Shown: positions 53,271 to 61,145 of the stretch, one piece after another
Layout: the number at the start of each line of letters is the position of its first letter
Numbering within the stretch: the first letter of the stretch is position 1
Source of the DNA: Serinicoccus hydrothermalis
GTDB taxonomy: Bacteria > Actinomycetota > Actinomycetes > Actinomycetales > Dermatophilaceae
Assembly: GCF_001685415.1 (NCBI RefSeq)
Contig: NZ_CP014989.1
Span: 868,001-932,000, forward strand
Length of the DNA: 64,000 nt
Reading direction: 5' to 3'
Translations under genes and position numbers: made by a program
The notes under the pieces: generated by a model
What the model was told of the DNA's origin: nothing
Seen by the model: only the letters and a program-made list of their open reading frames with translations
Database searches by the model: none

Positions 53271-54695
53271 ATGTTCAGCAATGCCGATGAGGTGCTCGCC
53301 TACATCAAGGACGAGGACGTCAAGTTCATCGATGTCAGGTTCTGCGACCTGCCCGGTGTGATGCAGCACTTCAACGTCCCGGCGGCAGGCTTCGATCAGG
53401 ACGCGTTCGACACCGGCCAGATGTTCGACGGGTCCTCGATCCGCGGCTTCAAGTCGATCCACGAGTCCGACATGAAGCTCATCCCGGACCCGCAGACGGC
53501 ATACGTCGACCCGTTCCGCGCCGAGAAGACGCTCATCATGAACTTCTCGATCGTCGACCCCTTCACCGACGAGCCCTACGAGCGCGACCCGCGGCAGATC
53601 GCGCGCCGCGCCGAGGAGCACCTCGCCTCGACCGGCATCGCGGACACCGCCTACTTCGGCGCGGAGGCCGAGTTCTACGTCTTCGACGACGTGCGCTTCG
53701 CGACCGGCCCGAGCGGCGGTTACTACCACATCGACTCCATCGAGGCGGCGTGGAACACCGGGCGCGCGGAGGACGGCGGCAACCGCGGCTACAAGCCCCG
53801 CTTCAAGGGTGGCTACTTCCCGGTGCCGCCGGTGGACCACTTCGCCGACATCCGTGACCGGATGGTCCTCGACCTCGCGCAGGTCGGCCTGGACGTCGAG
53901 CGCGCGCACCACGAGGTGGGCACCGCCGGCCAGCAGGAGATCAACTACAAGTTCAACACCCTCCTGCACTCCGGCGACGACCTGATGAAGTTCAAGTACG
54001 TCATCAAGAACAGCGCCTGGGCCTCCGGCAAGACCGCGACCTTCATGCCCAAGCCGCTCTTCGGCGACAACGGCTCGGGGATGCACACGCACCAGAGCCT
54101 GTGGAAGGACGGCGAGCCGCTCTTCTACGACGAGAACGGCTACGGCGGCCTGTCCGACATCGCCCGGTGGTACATCGGTGGCCTGCTGCAGCACGGCCCG
54201 GCGCTGCTGGCCTTCACCAACCCCTCGATGAACTCCTACCACCGTCTGGTGCCGGGCTTCGAGGCGCCGATCAACCTGGTCTACTCGGCCCGCAACCGCT
54301 CGGCCTGCGTCCGGATCCCGATCACCGGGTCCTCCCCCAAGGCCAAGCGCGTGGAGTACCGCGTGCCGGACCCCTCGGCGAACCCCTACCTGGCCTTCTC
54401 GGCCCAGCTCATGGCCGGGCTGGACGGGATCAAGAACCGGATCGAGCCGCCGGAGCCGGTGGACAAGGACCTCTACGAGCTCCCGCCGGACGAGCTCGCC
54501 GACATCGCCCAGCTGCCGACCTCGCTGCCGGACGTGCTGGACGCCCTCGAGGACGACCACGCCTTCCTCACCGAGGGCGAGGTCTTCACCGAGGACCTGC
54601 TCGGCGCCTGGGTCGACTACAAGCGGGCCAACGAGATCACCCCGATGCGCCTGCGGCCGCACCCGCACGAGTTCGAGCTGTACTTCGACATCTGA
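53271..54695 (+). CDS. glnA: glutamine synthetase type I
   Basis: A 474-residue GSI-beta enzyme that assimilates ammonia. [19 protein letters not shown] starts the active site; [28 protein letters not shown] and [16 protein letters not shown] carry the metal-binding Glu and His; [10 protein letters not shown] has the substrate Arg; and [11 protein letters not shown] contains the Tyr (about 401) that is adenylylated. ATG at 53271 with AGGAGG nine bases upstream. Expression should respond to nitrogen through the GlnR boxes, and activity through adenylylation. Confidence 0.97.
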   Translation: MFSNADEVLAYIKDEDVKFIDVRFCDLPGVMQHFNVPAAGFDQDAFDTGQMFDGSSIRGFKSIHESDMKLIPDPQTAYVDPFRAEKTLIMNFSIVDPFTDEPYERDPRQIARRAEEHLASTGIADTAYFGAEAEFYVFDDVRFATGPSGGYYHIDSIEAAWNTGRAEDGGNRGYKPRFKGGYFPVPPVDHFADIRDRMVLDLAQVGLDVERAHHEVGTAGQQEINYKFNTLLHSGDDLMKFKYVIKNSAWASGKTATFMPKPLFGDNGSGMHTHQSLWKDGEPLFYDENGYGGLSDIARWYIGGLLQHGPALLAFTNPSMNSYHRLVPGFEAPINLVYSARNRSACVRIPITGSSPKAKRVEYRVPDPSANPYLAFSAQLMAGLDGIKNRIEPPEPVDKDLYELPPDELADIAQLPTSLPDVLDALEDDHAFLTEGEVFTEDLLGAWVDYKRANEITPMRLRPHPHEFELYFDI

Positions 54696-54701
54696 TCGGT
54701 C

Positions 54702-54752
54702 GACAGGCAGAGGGCCGACAGCGCGTTCCGCGCTGTCGGCCCTCTGCCTGTC
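54702..54752 (+). terminator. 24-bp perfect hairpin after glnA
   Basis: Arms 54702–54725 and 54729–54752 pair without mismatch over a TTC loop, seven bases after the glnA stop. No T-run follows. It is the strongest hairpin in the window. Confidence 0.8.
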
Positions 54753-54768
54753 TAGGTGGTTCTCTCGT

Positions 54769-54834
54769 CTGGACGCCGGCTTGTCACGTGAGAGCCTCCT
54801 CGTGCAGGCTCCTGAGTGACGAACCGGCGTCCAG
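54769..54834. repeat. dispersed palindromic repeat, copy 2 (diverged)
   Basis: Same plan and length as 28408–28473. The outer 11 bp (54769–54779 with 54824–54834) pair perfectly; the core GAGCCT/AGGCTC pairs too; the mid-arm has mismatches on the left side. The right arm keeps the sequence GAGTGACGAACCGGCGT shared with copy 1. It lies in the convergent gap between glnA and the UbiA gene. Confidence 0.8.
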
Positions 54835-54851
54835 TCGGGCCGGCGCCCCGC

Positions 54852-55796
54852 TCACACGAGGATCAGCCAGGCCGCACCCTGCAGGAGCAGGAAGAGAATC
54901 ATGGCGGCCACGGCCGGGCCGGGCGGGCCGTGGCCGAGCCGGCGGACGGCATACCAGGACAGCGGTGCGGCCAGCAGGCCGGCGAGCGCGACCGGCCACG
55001 GGTGCACGACCAGGCTCAGCAGGTATGCCGTGGCCGCGGCGACTGCCCCGGTGCGCCGCAGCGTCGTCGGGGACAGCCGGGAGGCGAGGGTGTGCTTGCC
55101 GACGGCACGGTCGGCGGTCCGGTCGGCCCACTGGGTCTCGAGCAGGTTGACGAAGGTCAGCAGGGCGAAGGGGACGAAGGCCAGTGCCGCCGCGCCCGGT
55201 GCAGCCCCGGCGACCACGGCGCCGGTGGCCGGCAGGAGCAGCCCGCCGAGCAGGGCGTTGACCACCTCGCCCCAGCCGTGCCGGGAGAAGGGCCACGGCC
55301 CGACCGAGTAGGCCCACCCACCGACCAGGCCGAGACCCAGCAGCAGCGCGACGAGACCGGTGACCAGGCCGGACAGCACGCCGAACGCCGTCAGCGCACT
55401 CGCAACCACGGCTGCCGCGACGGCCACGCGCAGGGCGAGGACCGCCGGCAGCCCGTGCTCCGCGAGCGCCCCGCTGCCCCCGGAGAAGCGGGTCCGCACC
55501 GTCCGAGCGTCGGTCCCGACGTCGGCGAACTCGTTGATAGCGTGCACGCTCACCGCGACAGCGGCGACGACGAGCACCGTCAGCGCGAGGCCGCCCGCCG
55601 GCAGACCGACGCCGCTCGTCGCCATCCCCGTGCCGTTGGTCGGCACGGACCACCACCGGGTCGCAGCTCCGCTGGTGCCCGCGACCCATCCCACGCCGCC
55701 GACCATCAGGACGAGCAGCACCTGGTCGGGCCGGCTCAGCCGGACCGCCGCGCGGAGCCGTGTCGCCCTCGCCCCGACCCCCGGGGCTTCACCCAC
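54852..55796 (-). CDS. UbiA-family prenyltransferase
   Basis: A 314-residue, roughly nine-helix integral membrane enzyme. INEFADVGTDARTVRTRF is the first Asp-rich motif (N-x2-x-D-x3-D variant), and NLLETQWADRTADRAVGKHTLAS the second (quoted in part). UbiA enzymes attach polyprenyl chains to aromatic or sugar acceptors. The methyltransferase upstream makes a quinone role (MenA-like) plausible but the first motif is not a classic MenA one. The GTG at 55796 overlaps the methyltransferase stop; an ATG at 55823 is the alternative. Confidence 0.82.
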   Translation of the reverse strand: MGEAPGVGARATRLRAAVRLSRPDQVLLVLMVGGVGWVAGTSGAATRWWSVPTNGTGMATSGVGLPAGGLALTVLVVAAVAVSVHAINEFADVGTDARTVRTRFSGGSGALAEHGLPAVLALRVAVAAAVVASALTAFGVLSGLVTGLVALLLGLGLVGGWAYSVGPWPFSRHGWGEVVNALLGGLLLPATGAVVAGAAPGAAALAFVPFALLTFVNLLETQWADRTADRAVGKHTLASRLSPTTLRRTGAVAAATAYLLSLVVHPWPVALAGLLAAPLSWYAVRRLGHGPPGPAVAAMILFLLLQGAAWLILV

Positions 55797-56421
55797 GCAG
55801 GGTCCCGACGCACACCCGGACATGGCCGCCGCGCCGCCTCCAGGACCGTGCCCCGGCGAGCTCCGGCTCGATGACCGTCCAGGGGTGGGCGTCGATGTCG
55901 GCGCCGCCGAGCCAGCAGGCCAGCCGGGCCACCGGCGCGGCCCACGCCGCGCGCCCGGAGGGGCGGGCCATGTCGACGACGGCGACCCGCGACCCCGGCC
56001 GCAGCACGCTCCGGAGGGCGCTCCAGGCCGCCCGCGGGTCCGGGGTCAGGGAGAGGGAGTAGGTGAGGATCACCGCGTCGAAGGGACTCCCGCCGGCGGC
56101 CTCGGCCAGCACGTGCCGGTCGGCCATGTCCCCCTCCACGAGACGCAGCTGGGCGGCGTCCGGGCGCGAGGACGCCTTGCGCCGCGCCGCGTCCAGCATC
56201 GCCGGGCTGCGGTCCAGGCCCACCACCGTCCCGGTCGGGCCCACGTCGCGGAGCAGGGCCGGCAGGTTGAGACCGGTCCCGCAGCCGACGTCCAGGACCC
56301 GCTCCCCCTCGCGCAGCCCCAGCGCCGGGATGGCCAGGCGCCGCCCCACGGCATAGACCGGTTCACCGGAGAGGACGTCGTAGGTGCGCGCCATGAGCGG
56401 GCCGTAACGGTCCACCCTCAC
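55789..56421 (-). CDS. class I SAM-dependent methyltransferase (UbiE/MenG-like)
   Basis: A 210-residue methyltransferase. Motif I VLDVGCGTGLNLPAL, VVGLDRSPAML, motif II region FDAVILTYSLSLTPDP and RPGSRVAVVDMARPSG. The GTG at 56421 overlaps the helicase stop (GTGA); a second GTG at 56415 is possible. It is followed by the UbiA gene, so the pair could modify a quinone or another polyprenylated product. Acceptor not known. Confidence 0.83.
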   Translation of the reverse strand: MRVDRYGPLMARTYDVLSGEPVYAVGRRLAIPALGLREGERVLDVGCGTGLNLPALLRDVGPTGTVVGLDRSPAMLDAARRKASSRPDAAQLRLVEGDMADRHVLAEAAGGSPFDAVILTYSLSLTPDPRAAWSALRSVLRPGSRVAVVDMARPSGRAAWAAPVARLACWLGGADIDAHPWTVIEPELAGARSWRRRGGHVRVCVGTLRG

Positions 56422-59400
56422 CCCCTCGATCCCGCGAGCGTCCGCGCGGGTATGCCCTGGTCGCAGAGGGCCATGAAGGCTCCCAGCTGCAGCAGCGACT
56501 CGGCGCCAGAGGGCAGGTGGGCGGTGAGCGCCTCGGAGCGGATGAGGACCGCCCTCCACTGCGCACGGGAGATCGCGACGTTGAGCCGGTTGCGGCTCAG
56601 CAGGAAGCCCATGCCGCGGGAGACGTCGGCGGCCGAGGACGCCGTCATCGACAGGATCGCGACCGGTGCCTCCTGGCCCTGAAACCGGTCGACCGTGCCG
56701 ACCCGCACCCCGGTGATCCCCGCGGCGTCGAGCTCGCGGCGGATGAGCTCCACCTGCGCGTTGTAGGGCGCGACGACGAGCATGTCGGCCGGACCGAGCG
56801 GGCGGGGCGTGCCGGTGTCGGCAGGGTCGCTCCACGTCGCGCCGAGGTATGCCCGCACCTGCCGGACCACCTCCTGCGCCTCCTCCGGCGACTCGGTCCG
56901 GTTGCCGTGGTGCTCGATCCGCACGACCTCCAGCCCGGGCTCGACCCCGTCGAGCGAGCGGGCCGAGGGTGGCGCCGCCGACCGGAGCTGGCCGGCATAC
57001 GCGAGCTCGGAGACCGGCGCGGTCACCGCCGGGTGCATGCGGTAGCTCTCCTCGAGGAAGTAGCCCAGCGCGGGGTCCAAGGTGGGCTCGTCGTCCATGA
57101 GCCACCCCAGCGCCGACTCGTCGACCGGCTCGGCATGCGTGCCCTGGCTCACCTGGGGCAGCTGCTGCGGGTCACCGAGCAGCAGCAGCCGGGAGGCGCA
57201 CCCCGAGACCGCGATCGTGGTGGCCAGGGAGAACTGGCCCGCCTCCTCGACGACGAGCAGGTCCAGGCCGCCCGGCTCGACCAGGTCGGCGTGCGCGAGA
57301 GTCCATGCCGTGCCGCCGAGCACGCAGCCGGTCCCCCAGTGCTCCTCGAGGTATGCCGCCCGGGCGGCCGCCGTGTTGCCCACCTCGGTCCACGGCGGGT
57401 CCGTGCGCTGGTTGGCCGACTTCCCGACCCGGGCCGGGTCGAGCCCTGCGTCCACGATGCCGGCGAGCAGGTGCTCGACGACGGCGTGCGACTGCGCCAC
57501 GACACCCACGCGCCAGCCGTGCTCCTCGACCAGCCGCCGGATCACCCGGGAGCCGGTCCACGTCTTGCCCGTGCCGGGCGGTCCCTGGACGGCGAGCGCC
57601 GACCGGTCCAGGGCCAGGAGGGCGGAGACGAGATCCTCGACCGGTCTTCCGCCGTGCGGCAGCTCCGCCCCGGCGAGCAGGCGGGGACGGCGGCGCGCCA
57701 GCAGGTCCAGGGCCGGGTGGGCGGGCAGCTCGTCGGCCCCGAGCGCGTCCTGCGCCACCCGGGCGATGGCCTCGCTGAGGATCGACGTGTCCGGGGGCGA
57801 GGCAGGCACCAGCGCCACCGGCAGGTCCGCGAAGACCAGGCCCTCGGGCGCCCGCTCGACGAGCAGCGCCTCCCGGGGCCGCTCCGGGTCCCAGTCGAGG
57901 CGATGAGCCGTCGCCGCGGCAGAGGACCCGCCCTCCGGCCCGTACGCCCGCTCGGGAGCAGGGGCGGCATAGACCACCTGGCTGCGACTGCGCTCGGTGC
58001 TCCCCCGCCCCCAGTCACCGACGAGACGGACCTGCCGCTCGAGGTTCCTGGCCCGTCCGCCCGGATGGGTCCAGTCCTGCACCAGCTCCGCGGACTCGAC
58101 GGCGAAGACGTCGCGGTCTCCGGCCCAGGACTCGACCGGTCGCCCGAGCCGGTCGAAGTGGCCCCACCAGAACTGCTTGGCCTCCCGCCGGTGGAAGCCG
58201 ATGGCCGTGGCGAGCATCGCCCAGGCCTGCTCCTGCGGGGTCCGCTGCTCCCGGTGCTCTCCCCCGGCGCGCGCCGCGAGGGCCGCCTCCAGCTCGCCCT
58301 CCTCCTGCGCCTGCTCGCGCGGCTCCACGGGGACCGCCCGCGGCACGATGCGGTCGCGCACGCCGGCCTCCTGCGCGCGCTCCAGCAGCCAGTCCCGCAG
58401 CCCCAGCGTCGACCGGCAGTCGTAGCGGTTGTAGTCGGCGAGCGCGTCGAGCTGCTCGGTGGCCGCCCGGGGATCCTCCTCCCGCAGGGCACGGAACCGG
58501 TGGTAGACCTCGATCGAGACGTCACCGCTGCTCACGCCATCCTCCGCGCGCAGCTCCTCGCCCATGTAGAGCGGCTCGAGCTTCTTGATGCTGTAGGAGC
58601 GCTCCGAGACCATCACCGACCCCCGCACCACGGCGTAGAGGTCGACGAAGACCTCCCCGCGCAGCAGGTCGTCCAGCTCCTCCTCGCGCGTCCGGTAGAT
58701 CATCGCCATCCGCTTCAGGGCGACCGTCTCGTAGGCCGCGTAGTGGTAGACGTGCAGGTCGGGCCAGCGCTCGCGGCGGGCGGTGAGCAGGTCGACGAAG
58801 TCCTCGAAGACCTGGCGCTCCTGCGCGAAGGTATGCGCCCACACCGGCTCGTAGGCGCCCTCGGCGTCCAGGGTGCCCCAGAGGTACTGGATGCCGGACC
58901 TGCCGCGGTCGCCCTCGTCGTAGTGCGGGTCGCCCTCGAAGTCGAAGAAGAGGTCGCCGGCGGAGGGTGCCGGCAGCCGCGCGAGGGTGGCGGGGGCGTC
59001 CTCGGTCAACAGGTGGCGCACCCCCCCGTCGGGGGTGCTCGCCTGCAGCTCCGCCTGCGTCCGCAGGCGGGTGAAGGTCGCCGGCGGCATGTCGGCCGGC
59101 GGGTCGTCGGCGGCGGCCAGCGCCTCGACGGTGCGCACCCCCGCGTCCCGCAGCTGGTCGCGCTGGCGGCGGTGCACCCCCGCGACGAGCAGGACGTCGC
59201 GATGCTCCTGCGCCGCCTCGATGCAGACGTCGCAGCCACCGCAGGCCACGAGCCCCGCGTCGTCCCAGTGGACCGGCGCACCCCTCTCGACGTGCTCCCG
59301 CACCAGCGCCCGGAACCCTTCCCGCAGGCTGCGGTAGACCGGCACGACGTCGGCGACGGCGACGTCGCGGCGCCGGCCCGAGCCCAGCAGCAACGACACG

Positions 59401-59894
59401 GTGCGCGAGGTCGGCACGTCGAGCCGCCCCAGCTGCTCCGCGTAGGCGCCCACCTGGACCAGGGCGAGCGCCGACTCCGAGCGGGCCAGCTTGGCGTCGC
59501 ACACGCGCCAGCCGTCGGCGGCGTGCTCGAGGAAGTCGGCGTGGCCGAGCATCTCCCCGTCGAAGAAGGTCGCCTGGTAGACGGTGTCGGCGTCGCCGCC
59601 GAGAGCCTCCTGCGTCCGCCGGGCGGCGTCGCGCAGCGTGACCTCGCTGCGCGGCCACTCCGGGAGGCCGGGACGGACCACCGTGCCGATACGCTCGTAG
59701 GCGGAGAGCAGCTCGGCCTCGTGCCGCTCCCCCAGGGCGGCGAGCTGCCGCGCCATCGGGTCGGCCGTCGCCACGGACGGCTCGGCCCGCCCCAGCAGGA
59801 CCTCCAGGCAGCGGAGGAAGGCATACCGGCACTGCGTCGCGGCGCGCAGGTCGGACGGGCTCCACACCAGTCGCACGTCGTCCAGCGCGAACAT
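56418..59894 (-). CDS. TM0106-type RecB-like nuclease fused to SF1 helicase
   Basis: A 1158-residue multi-domain protein. Residues 1–230 form a RecB/Cas4-like nuclease: GHADFLE (Asp120), VCDAKLA (Asp133, Lys135) and QVGAYAEQL, with Cys22/Cys29 and CGGCDVC (218–224) in the positions of a 4Fe–4S cluster. Residues about 320–520 resemble an RNase H-fold nuclease (LFFDFEGDPHYDEGD; ALADYNRYDC). From about 750 there is a Dna2/UPF1-type SF1 helicase: Walker A VQGPPGTGKTWTGS (about 770), LLVVEEAGQFSL, GDPQQLPQVSQGT, TVDRFQGQEAPVAILS and RLNVAISRAQWR. ATG at 59894 after a GGAGG-rich leader. Likely DNA repair or end processing; defence is possible but unproven. Confidence 0.9.
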   Translation of the reverse strand: MFALDDVRLVWSPSDLRAATQCRYAFLRCLEVLLGRAEPSVATADPMARQLAALGERHEAELLSAYERIGTVVRPGLPEWPRSEVTLRDAARRTQEALGGDADTVYQATFFDGEMLGHADFLEHAADGWRVCDAKLARSESALALVQVGAYAEQLGRLDVPTSRTVSLLLGSGRRRDVAVADVVPVYRSLREGFRALVREHVERGAPVHWDDAGLVACGGCDVCIEAAQEHRDVLLVAGVHRRQRDQLRDAGVRTVEALAAADDPPADMPPATFTRLRTQAELQASTPDGGVRHLLTEDAPATLARLPAPSAGDLFFDFEGDPHYDEGDRGRSGIQYLWGTLDAEGAYEPVWAHTFAQERQVFEDFVDLLTARRERWPDLHVYHYAAYETVALKRMAMIYRTREEELDDLLRGEVFVDLYAVVRGSVMVSERSYSIKKLEPLYMGEELRAEDGVSSGDVSIEVYHRFRALREEDPRAATEQLDALADYNRYDCRSTLGLRDWLLERAQEAGVRDRIVPRAVPVEPREQAQEEGELEAALAARAGGEHREQRTPQEQAWAMLATAIGFHRREAKQFWWGHFDRLGRPVESWAGDRDVFAVESAELVQDWTHPGGRARNLERQVRLVGDWGRGSTERSRSQVVYAAPAPERAYGPEGGSSAAATAHRLDWDPERPREALLVERAPEGLVFADLPVALVPASPPDTSILSEAIARVAQDALGADELPAHPALDLLARRRPRLLAGAELPHGGRPVEDLVSALLALDRSALAVQGPPGTGKTWTGSRVIRRLVEEHGWRVGVVAQSHAVVEHLLAGIVDAGLDPARVGKSANQRTDPPWTEVGNTAAARAAYLEEHWGTGCVLGGTAWTLAHADLVEPGGLDLLVVEEAGQFSLATTIAVSGCASRLLLLGDPQQLPQVSQGTHAEPVDESALGWLMDDEPTLDPALGYFLEESYRMHPAVTAPVSELAYAGQLRSAAPPSARSLDGVEPGLEVVRIEHHGNRTESPEEAQEVVRQVRAYLGATWSDPADTGTPRPLGPADMLVVAPYNAQVELIRRELDAAGITGVRVGTVDRFQGQEAPVAILSMTASSAADVSRGMGFLLSRNRLNVAISRAQWRAVLIRSEALTAHLPSGAESLLQLGAFMALCDQGIPARTLAGSRG

Positions 59895-59986
59895 CGGCTC
59901 CACCCTCCTCCTGCTCCTCCGTCTCACCCTCGCACACGCCACTGACAGGCCCGTCCGCCGCCGTCCCGGCCGCCGTGCCTGGAATC

Positions 59987-60715
59987 ATGGCCGCCATGAA
60001 CCGCCTGGAGCGTTGGGAGTCCCGCACCCGGACCCCCCTCATGATCGCCGCCCTCGTCTTCCTGGTCGCCTTCGCCGTCCCGATCGTCAACCCGGGCCTG
60101 CCGAGGGGTCTGCGAGCCACCCTGATGACGGTCCAGGACGTCGTCTGGGCGATCTTCCTCGTGGACTACGTCTACCGCGTCCTCGTGGCGCCGAAGAAGT
60201 GGGAGTTCGTCCGCAAGCACCCCATCGACCTCGCCGCGGTCGCGCTGCCCGCCCTGCGCCCGCTGCGTCTCGTCGCCGCGCTGTCCTTCGTGCACCAGGT
60301 CGCCGGGGAGAAGCTGCGGGGACACGTCGCGATGTATGTCGCTGTCGCGACGATCCTCGTCGTCACCATCTCCTCGCTCGCCGTCCTCAACGCCGAGCGC
60401 GGCGAGCCCGGCGCCAGCATCGAGACCTGGCAGGACGCCCTGTGGTGGTCCTTCGTCACGGTGACGACGGTCGGCTACGGCGACTACGCCCCGGTGACGG
60501 CCGAGGGCCGGCTCTTCGCGGTGGGTCTCATGCTGTGCGGCATCGCCCTGCTCGGCATCGTCACCGCCAGCCTGGCGTCCTGGCTCATCGAGCGGATCGC
60601 CGAGCCCGACCCGGCCAAGCAGCCGGCGACCGCCGCCGACGTCACCGCGCTGACCGAGCAGGTGCGCGAGCTGCGCGCTGAGGTCCTGGCCCTGCGCGGC
60701 GGGCAGGGGACCTGA
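59987..60715 (+). CDS. potassium channel family protein
   Basis: A 242-residue ion channel. Helices at about 20–38, 46–62, 112–132 and 168–190, with a basic stretch (RVLVAPKKWEFVRKHP) and PALRPLRLVAAL between them, resemble a shortened voltage-gated channel. SFVTVTTVGYGDYAPVT is the pore filter (TVGYG). A C-terminal helix (VTALTEQVRELRAEVLAL) is a probable coiled coil for tetramerisation. Start at 59987 or 59996. Divergent from the nuclease–helicase. Confidence 0.87.
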   Translation: MAAMNRLERWESRTRTPLMIAALVFLVAFAVPIVNPGLPRGLRATLMTVQDVVWAIFLVDYVYRVLVAPKKWEFVRKHPIDLAAVALPALRPLRLVAALSFVHQVAGEKLRGHVAMYVAVATILVVTISSLAVLNAERGEPGASIETWQDALWWSFVTVTTVGYGDYAPVTAEGRLFAVGLMLCGIALLGIVTASLASWLIERIAEPDPAKQPATAADVTALTEQVRELRAEVLALRGGQGT

Positions 60716-60725
60716 CCGAAGGGCC

Positions 60726-61133
60726 TCACCCCAGGGCCGCCCGCAGCCGCCCTGCATACTCGGCGGCCTCGCCCTCCTCGTAGCGCACCCGGGGCCAGAA
60801 GAAGCCCCGGAGCCCGTCGCCCTTGGTCCGCGGGACGACGTGCGCGTGCAGGTGGGGGACGGACTGGCTGACGGTGTTGTTCATCGCGACGAAGCTGCCC
60901 TGCGCGCCCAGCTCGTCGCGCACGACGGCGGCGACCTCGCGGACGGTGCCGAAGAACGGCTCCACCAAGGTGTCCGGCAGCTCGGTCAGGGTGTCGACGT
61001 GCTCCCGCGGGACGAGCAGCACGTGCCCCTTGAAGACGGGGCGCACATCGAGGAAGCCGACCACGTCCTCCCGCTCGAGCACGAGGTCGGCAGGCTCCTC
61101 GCCGGCGACGATGCGGCAGAACAGGCAGCTCAC
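60726..61133 (-). CDS. HIT-family protein
   Basis: A 135-residue nucleotide hydrolase/transferase of the histidine triad group: SCLFCRIVAGEEPADLV at the start, GHVLLVPREHVDTL and SVPHLHAHVVPR (HxHxH) at the active site. Substrates are probably AMP-lysine or dinucleoside polyphosphates. The GTG at 61133 is six bases after TAGCGT, and that TAG is also the stop codon of the aminotransferase upstream. Confidence 0.9.
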   Translation of the reverse strand: MSCLFCRIVAGEEPADLVLEREDVVGFLDVRPVFKGHVLLVPREHVDTLTELPDTLVEPFFGTVREVAAVVRDELGAQGSFVAMNNTVSQSVPHLHAHVVPRTKGDGLRGFFWPRVRYEEGEAAEYAGRLRAALG

Positions 61134-61139
61134 GCCACC

Positions 61140-61145
61140 ACGCTA
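61140..61145 (-). promoter_or_regulatory. -10 box of a leaderless promoter (HIT gene), overlapping a stop codon
   Basis: TAGCGT on the minus strand, six bases before the GTG at 61133; its first three bases are the TAG stop of the upstream aminotransferase gene. Confidence 0.5.

Noticed and set aside
28408-54834. Palindromic repeat pair considered as CRISPR
   Set aside because: Only two copies 26 kb apart, no spacers and no cas genes.
56517-59945. Open frame of over 1100 codons on the plus strand opposite the nuclease–helicase
   Set aside because: No recognisable domains and low-complexity composition; the minus strand holds all the helicase and nuclease motifs.
56418-60715. Nuclease–helicase plus ion channel as a two-gene defence system
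   Set aside because: The genes are divergent, each is common alone, and there is no defence gene around them.
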